Below the pieces are notes generated by a model that was not told the origin of the DNA, did no database searches, and saw only the letters and a list, made by a program, of their open reading frames with translations. From Candidatus Endobugula sertula (GTDB taxonomy: Bacteria > Pseudomonadota > Gammaproteobacteria > Pseudomonadales > Cellvibrionaceae), in the NCBI GenBank assembly GCA_001723645.1, contig MDLC01000035.1:1-35569 (forward strand): a stretch of DNA of 35,569 nt, written 5' to 3'. Positions 33,601-35,569 of this stretch are shown piece after piece (the stretch's first letter is position 1; each line of letters starts with the position of its first letter). A program made the translations under genes and the position numbers.

Positions 33601-35569
33601 TTGCGGCCAAACTCATCATAGCTCAGTGTAATGGTCGTCGCTGCATCACCCGCTACGCGAGTGGTGAGTAAATTGCCATCGCTATTATAGGTATAATCCG
33701 TATAAGCCCCTTCCTCTTCTTCAATCCGCACCTTTTGACCAATAGCATTGGTGATGGTGGTTTTAGCCCGCTGTTCCGGGCCAGAGCGAACCGTGGTAGT
33801 GAGGCCATGGTATTCCGTCGTGATTTCATTCGTGGAACCGTGGGGGCCGGGTTCCGTAGCGCGAATGACACGACCCAAGGCATCATATTCACTGGTGGCC
33901 CAATACACATGGTTGCCAAAATAGTAATCGCGGCTGACGCGACTGACTTGGGCGAGGGGGTTATATTCCATATCACTGTAAACCAAACGCTCATCAAAGC
34001 CCTGTTTGACTTTACGCACTTCACGACCCAACGCATCGTATTGAATAGTGGCCGGTTGTGAGCCACGGGTTTGGGTCACCGTACAGCTATACGCAAAATT
34101 AGCTAAGTCACCACATTGACCGCTAGTAGCAAAGCGGCGATCTATGGTCGTCCAGGTGCCATCGGCACGATCTTCACGTACCTTGCGGCCAAAACCATCG
34201 TAAGTCCAAGTGGTGGTAATACCGTTGGGGCCCGTCGTTGATGCTAACCAACCTTCAGGGGTATAGGTAAAAGTTTCACACTGGTTTAAGGCATTACAAC
34301 GTTGCGTGGGTTTACCCATGGCATCGTAAGCAGTGGTGGTCACGCGATGGGTTTCACCATCGGCAGAAACGCGCACGTGGGTTTTTTGGCCATAACTATC
34401 ATAGGTGTAGCTTGTGGTGGTCAGTGGTAAGCCTGTTTGAGTACTCAGAATGCGCTCTTCGGTTAATAAACCTGTGGTGCTATCGTAAGTGAAATCCGAG
34501 GAACGGGTTTCATCACCGCCATAGGGGCTTTGGTGAGTCACGGTCGTATCCGTTAAACGGCCTAAATACCAACGGGAGGTATCGTTGGTATAGGTGCTGT
34601 CGGTTATTTTGGTAAAGGTTTGCCCATGACCACGAGTAGCCACCGTCACGCGACCAATATTGCCGTAGTGATCGATATCGCTGTGTGTTGTTGTCACCGT
34701 GGTCACTGGGTTGGTACCGTTACCCAGCTCATAGCTTTTTTGCACAGACCGCTGTAAGTTGACTTGATACATACCGGCGTTTAATTGGGTTGCCGTCATG
34801 GTATTCACCGACTCATTGACTTTTTGGCCGTGATAACGCTCAACCACACTTAACACACTACCGATGTAAGGGAAGCCCCGTTGGTCAAAGGTGGTGATTT
34901 GTTGTTTACCCGTAGCAGGATAGGTTTCGGTAATTTTTGAATAACCGTAAGAACCACGGCCTTGGGCGTGGGCTTTTAGACCTTCGTAGTGGTATTGCAC
35001 CGTTGTGGTACCACCAACGCCATTGTCGGTGGTCACTGCTGACACAATCTGCTGGGCAGTTTGGAGGTCTTGGACCGGAAAGAGAGAGCCTGTGCCTTTC
35101 GTGTAGATCGCGTTATTCGTCGCAGGCATATAGGTCACTGTCGTGTTCTTGGCAAAGCTATCTGAAAATGCATGAATCTTGGGGTTACCTGCAAAATTTG
35201 ACAGCATCGTCATATTATAAACACCATCACCATCACGACGCACAAGATCAGAGATTCCATCACCATTAAAATCCCCAGTGAGCCAGCGATAACCACTGCC
35301 AACACCCCCGCGGCTGTCAGTGTTACTCACAAAGTCCCAGCTGCCATCACCTTTCGCTAAAAACAGGGCATTGTATTGGCCACTCGCCTCCCGACGCACA
35401 AGATCCGTCAGCCCGTCACCATTAAAGTCACCGCTTAACCAAACATAACCACTGCCAACACCCCCACGGCTGTCGGTGTTAGCCACAAAGTTCCAGGTGC
35501 CATCGCCTTGAGCTAAAAACAGGGCATTGTATTGGCCACTCGCCTCCCGACGCGCAAGATCCGTCAGCC
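30675..35569 (-). CDS. RHS/YD-repeat protein with VCBS repeats, N-terminus outside the window
   Basis: At least 1630 residues are visible and the frame runs open through the window edge. In order it shows FG-GAP/VCBS repeats (GDFNGDGLTDLVRREASGQY, about 52 residues per unit) and a TcdB/SpvB-like linker (QDLQTAQQIVSAVTTDNGVG). A long YD-repeat shell follows (many 'YDSLGR', 'YDALGR', 'YDGFGRK'), with a coiled-coil-like insert (NNTMDELQAVTDLLNAQSQR). The RHS core closes with SYVMNNPMKYTDPSGYFF near 31,617. A Gly/Ala-rich hydrophobic tail leads to KFANGARSAAF and an ~140-residue tip (MACEGGRLSEALNQVSGVNA, AGVHDVMQVSLGTGIARDIL). Such proteins are toxin cages or surface toxins. The tip has no recognised toxin family. 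The 3' neighbour is a coupled lipoprotein. Confidence 0.9.
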   Translation of the reverse strand, partial: LTDLARREASGQYNALFLAQGDGTWNFVANTDSRGGVGSGYVWLSGDFNGDGLTDLVRREASGQYNALFLAKGDGSWDFVSNTDSRGGVGSGYRWLTGDFNGDGISDLVRRDGDGVYNMTMLSNFAGNPKIHAFSDSFAKNTTVTYMPATNNAIYTKGTGSLFPVQDLQTAQQIVSAVTTDNGVGGTTTVQYHYEGLKAHAQGRGSYGYSKITETYPATGKQQITTFDQRGFPYIGSVLSVVERYHGQKVNESVNTMTATQLNAGMYQVNLQRSVQKSYELGNGTNPVTTVTTTHSDIDHYGNIGRVTVATRGHGQTFTKITDSTYTNDTSRWYLGRLTDTTVTHQSPYGGDETRSSDFTYDSTTGLLTEERILSTQTGLPLTTTSYTYDSYGQKTHVRVSADGETHRVTTTAYDAMGKPTQRCNALNQCETFTYTPEGWLASTTGPNGITTTWTYDGFGRKVREDRADGTWTTIDRRFATSGQCGDLANFAYSCTVTQTRGSQPATIQYDALGREVRKVKQGFDERLVYSDMEYNPLAQVSRVSRDYYFGNHVYWATSEYDALGRVIRATEPGPHGSTNEITTEYHGLTTTVRSGPEQRAKTTITNAIGQKVRIEEEEGAYTDYTYNSDGNLLTTRVAGDAATTITLSYDEFGRKIGMDDPNMGQWSYRYNAFGQLMSQTDAKNQTVTMEYDIAGRMISRVEPEGSSSWTYGDNTASPGSIGKLLQESGHGLTKDYRYDSLGRPVSVTTTMAGQGSFTSETQYDSLGRVKRITYPGTQHFYTENQYNANGFLEAITGLRSHAEAHDYSALSPLIAEATTLADDYLVKANELRTLGQRYQLQRAYYQSLVGSGSVGYGLQTNLTQHQNQLSATVAQGQNLSPEFLGHLNNTMDELQAVTDLLNAQSQRYAAIAEQLVVLAEQTLAAADHSFQFVTTLDNAADVYGDYVAESGTDTITYWRAVDVDASGRISAEVYGNGIVNDYAYHQATGQLQSIHSSLLVIDAIRHLEYQYDAYQNVTLRDDLVNDIRETYDYDRLDRLTATHVTSDLYSHVTDLNNTQSLNYDVLGNITYKSDVGSYHYGSHAGPHAVTQAGGKHYSYDANGNMTSGDGRTIEWSSFNKPMQMTQHGRSATFSYGPSRARFKKVNHQGDTTLYVGRLYERLTKNSGGVDQKHYIYAAGQLVAEHIVSTTEGTQTRYLHKDALGSVDLVTDAHANVVDRRSFDSWGKLRDLPWQANASLDDPLYLTQLPFTNKGYTGHENVQEVNLIHMNGRLYDATLARFISADPHIQAGSLSQSYNRYSYVMNNPMKYTDPSGYFFKKLFRSIKKAVKKVVKKVVKAIKPYVGVIVGAAISLWCAVCGGKIMTAAIAGFASGAVGAAVNGGNILRTGLKGALTGLIMPGGGVNSLKQLATQAFTGGVASVVQGGKFGRGFLSAGFAAYAGGFVKGNMFQRAISTAIIGGTAAELGGGKFANGARSAAFLMAMRSLPGLYKKVVGYKLDMGPGGAAVGKKPLDMPVEGANNIGTQETIVNPNCMACEGGRLSEALNQVSGVNAVAGVHDVMQVSLGTGIARDILNVPGMIPAAAFTYTAALSQPLTHLNTEQIVNIATTYSRNKERDRDKQLPYVVGY
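35212..35569 (-). repeat. 156-bp tandem repeats coding for VCBS units
   Basis: The sequence around AGATCCGTCAGCC recurs at 35401 and 35557, exactly 156 bp apart. The encoded 52-residue units are nearly identical (LTDLxRREASGQYNALFLA, TDSRGGVGSGYxWLxGDFNG). A third, more diverged unit (ISDLVRRDGDGVYNMTMLS) precedes the linker. More copies probably lie beyond the window edge. Confidence 0.85.

Noticed and set aside
33653-34066. Several 70-137 codon ORFs inside the RHS gene
   Set aside because: They are shadows of the repetitive YD-repeat coding sequence. The RHS frame is continuous and conserved.

Overview
The window looks like a piece of chromosome from an AT-rich gammaproteobacterium. The best evidence is the unbroken algZ-algR-hemC-hemD-hemX-hemY block, the arrangement of Pseudomonas and its relatives, together with gammaproteobacterial fadE, fadI, fadJ, rimI and gltS and a near-consensus Fur box. 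A marine Oceanospirillales-type host would fit, but species cannot be read from the sequence. Most genes are on the minus strand; the plus-strand genes are a shikimate kinase, fadI-fadJ and one Fur-box ORF.

Layout. 1-2.5 kb (minus): a TIGR02444-type protein, a HolD-like protein, rimI and a truncated EamA permease, read in that order. 2.5-3.1 kb (plus): a stand-alone shikimate kinase. 3.2-5.7 kb (minus): fadE. 5.9-7.4 kb (minus): a methyl-accepting chemotaxis gene split by a dinucleotide-repeat frameshift. 7.7-9.0 kb (minus): gltS. 9.35-9.47 kb: an IS630 transposase fossil. 9.6-13.1 kb (plus): fadI-fadJ, which with fadE covers much of fatty-acid beta-oxidation. 13.27-13.83 kb (plus): a 169-aa ORF preceded by a perfect 20-bp-arm palindrome that is both a Fur box and a hairpin covering the ribosome binding site. 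14.0-18.2 kb (minus): an RND efflux pump with a lipoprotein adaptor.

18.7-20.9 kb (minus) is the most unusual part: a cassette of four small genes. A 43-aa peptide with a polar front half and a Val/Ile/Thr-rich tail is followed by a hairpin, then a 301-aa protein with a HEAT-like C-terminus, a 60-aa acidic helical protein and a 218-aa cupin-like protein with an HxH motif. No known peptide-modifying family is recognisable, but precursor-like peptide plus putative metal-dependent cupin plus helical-repeat protein is what an undescribed peptide-maturation system could look like. It is flanked by gene-poor, decayed DNA.

21.3-22.7 kb (minus): a secreted protein of unknown function, gene-poor DNA and a 57-aa CxxC ORF. 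22.7-28.9 kb (minus): hemY, hemX, hemD, hemC (tetrapyrrole synthesis; the genes overlap) downstream of the AlgZ/AlgR two-component pair. An IS1595 transposase fossil lies directly upstream of algZ. 29.5-30.3 kb: a REP-associated tyrosine transposase with inverted, iterated 14-bp ends. 30.4-35.6 kb (minus): the 3' part of a large RHS/VCBS protein, cut by the window edge, with a variable-looking C-terminal tip and a translationally coupled small lipoprotein.

The core metabolic genes look intact, while mobile-element fossils and broken genes (EamA, MCP, IS630, IS1595) lie between them.
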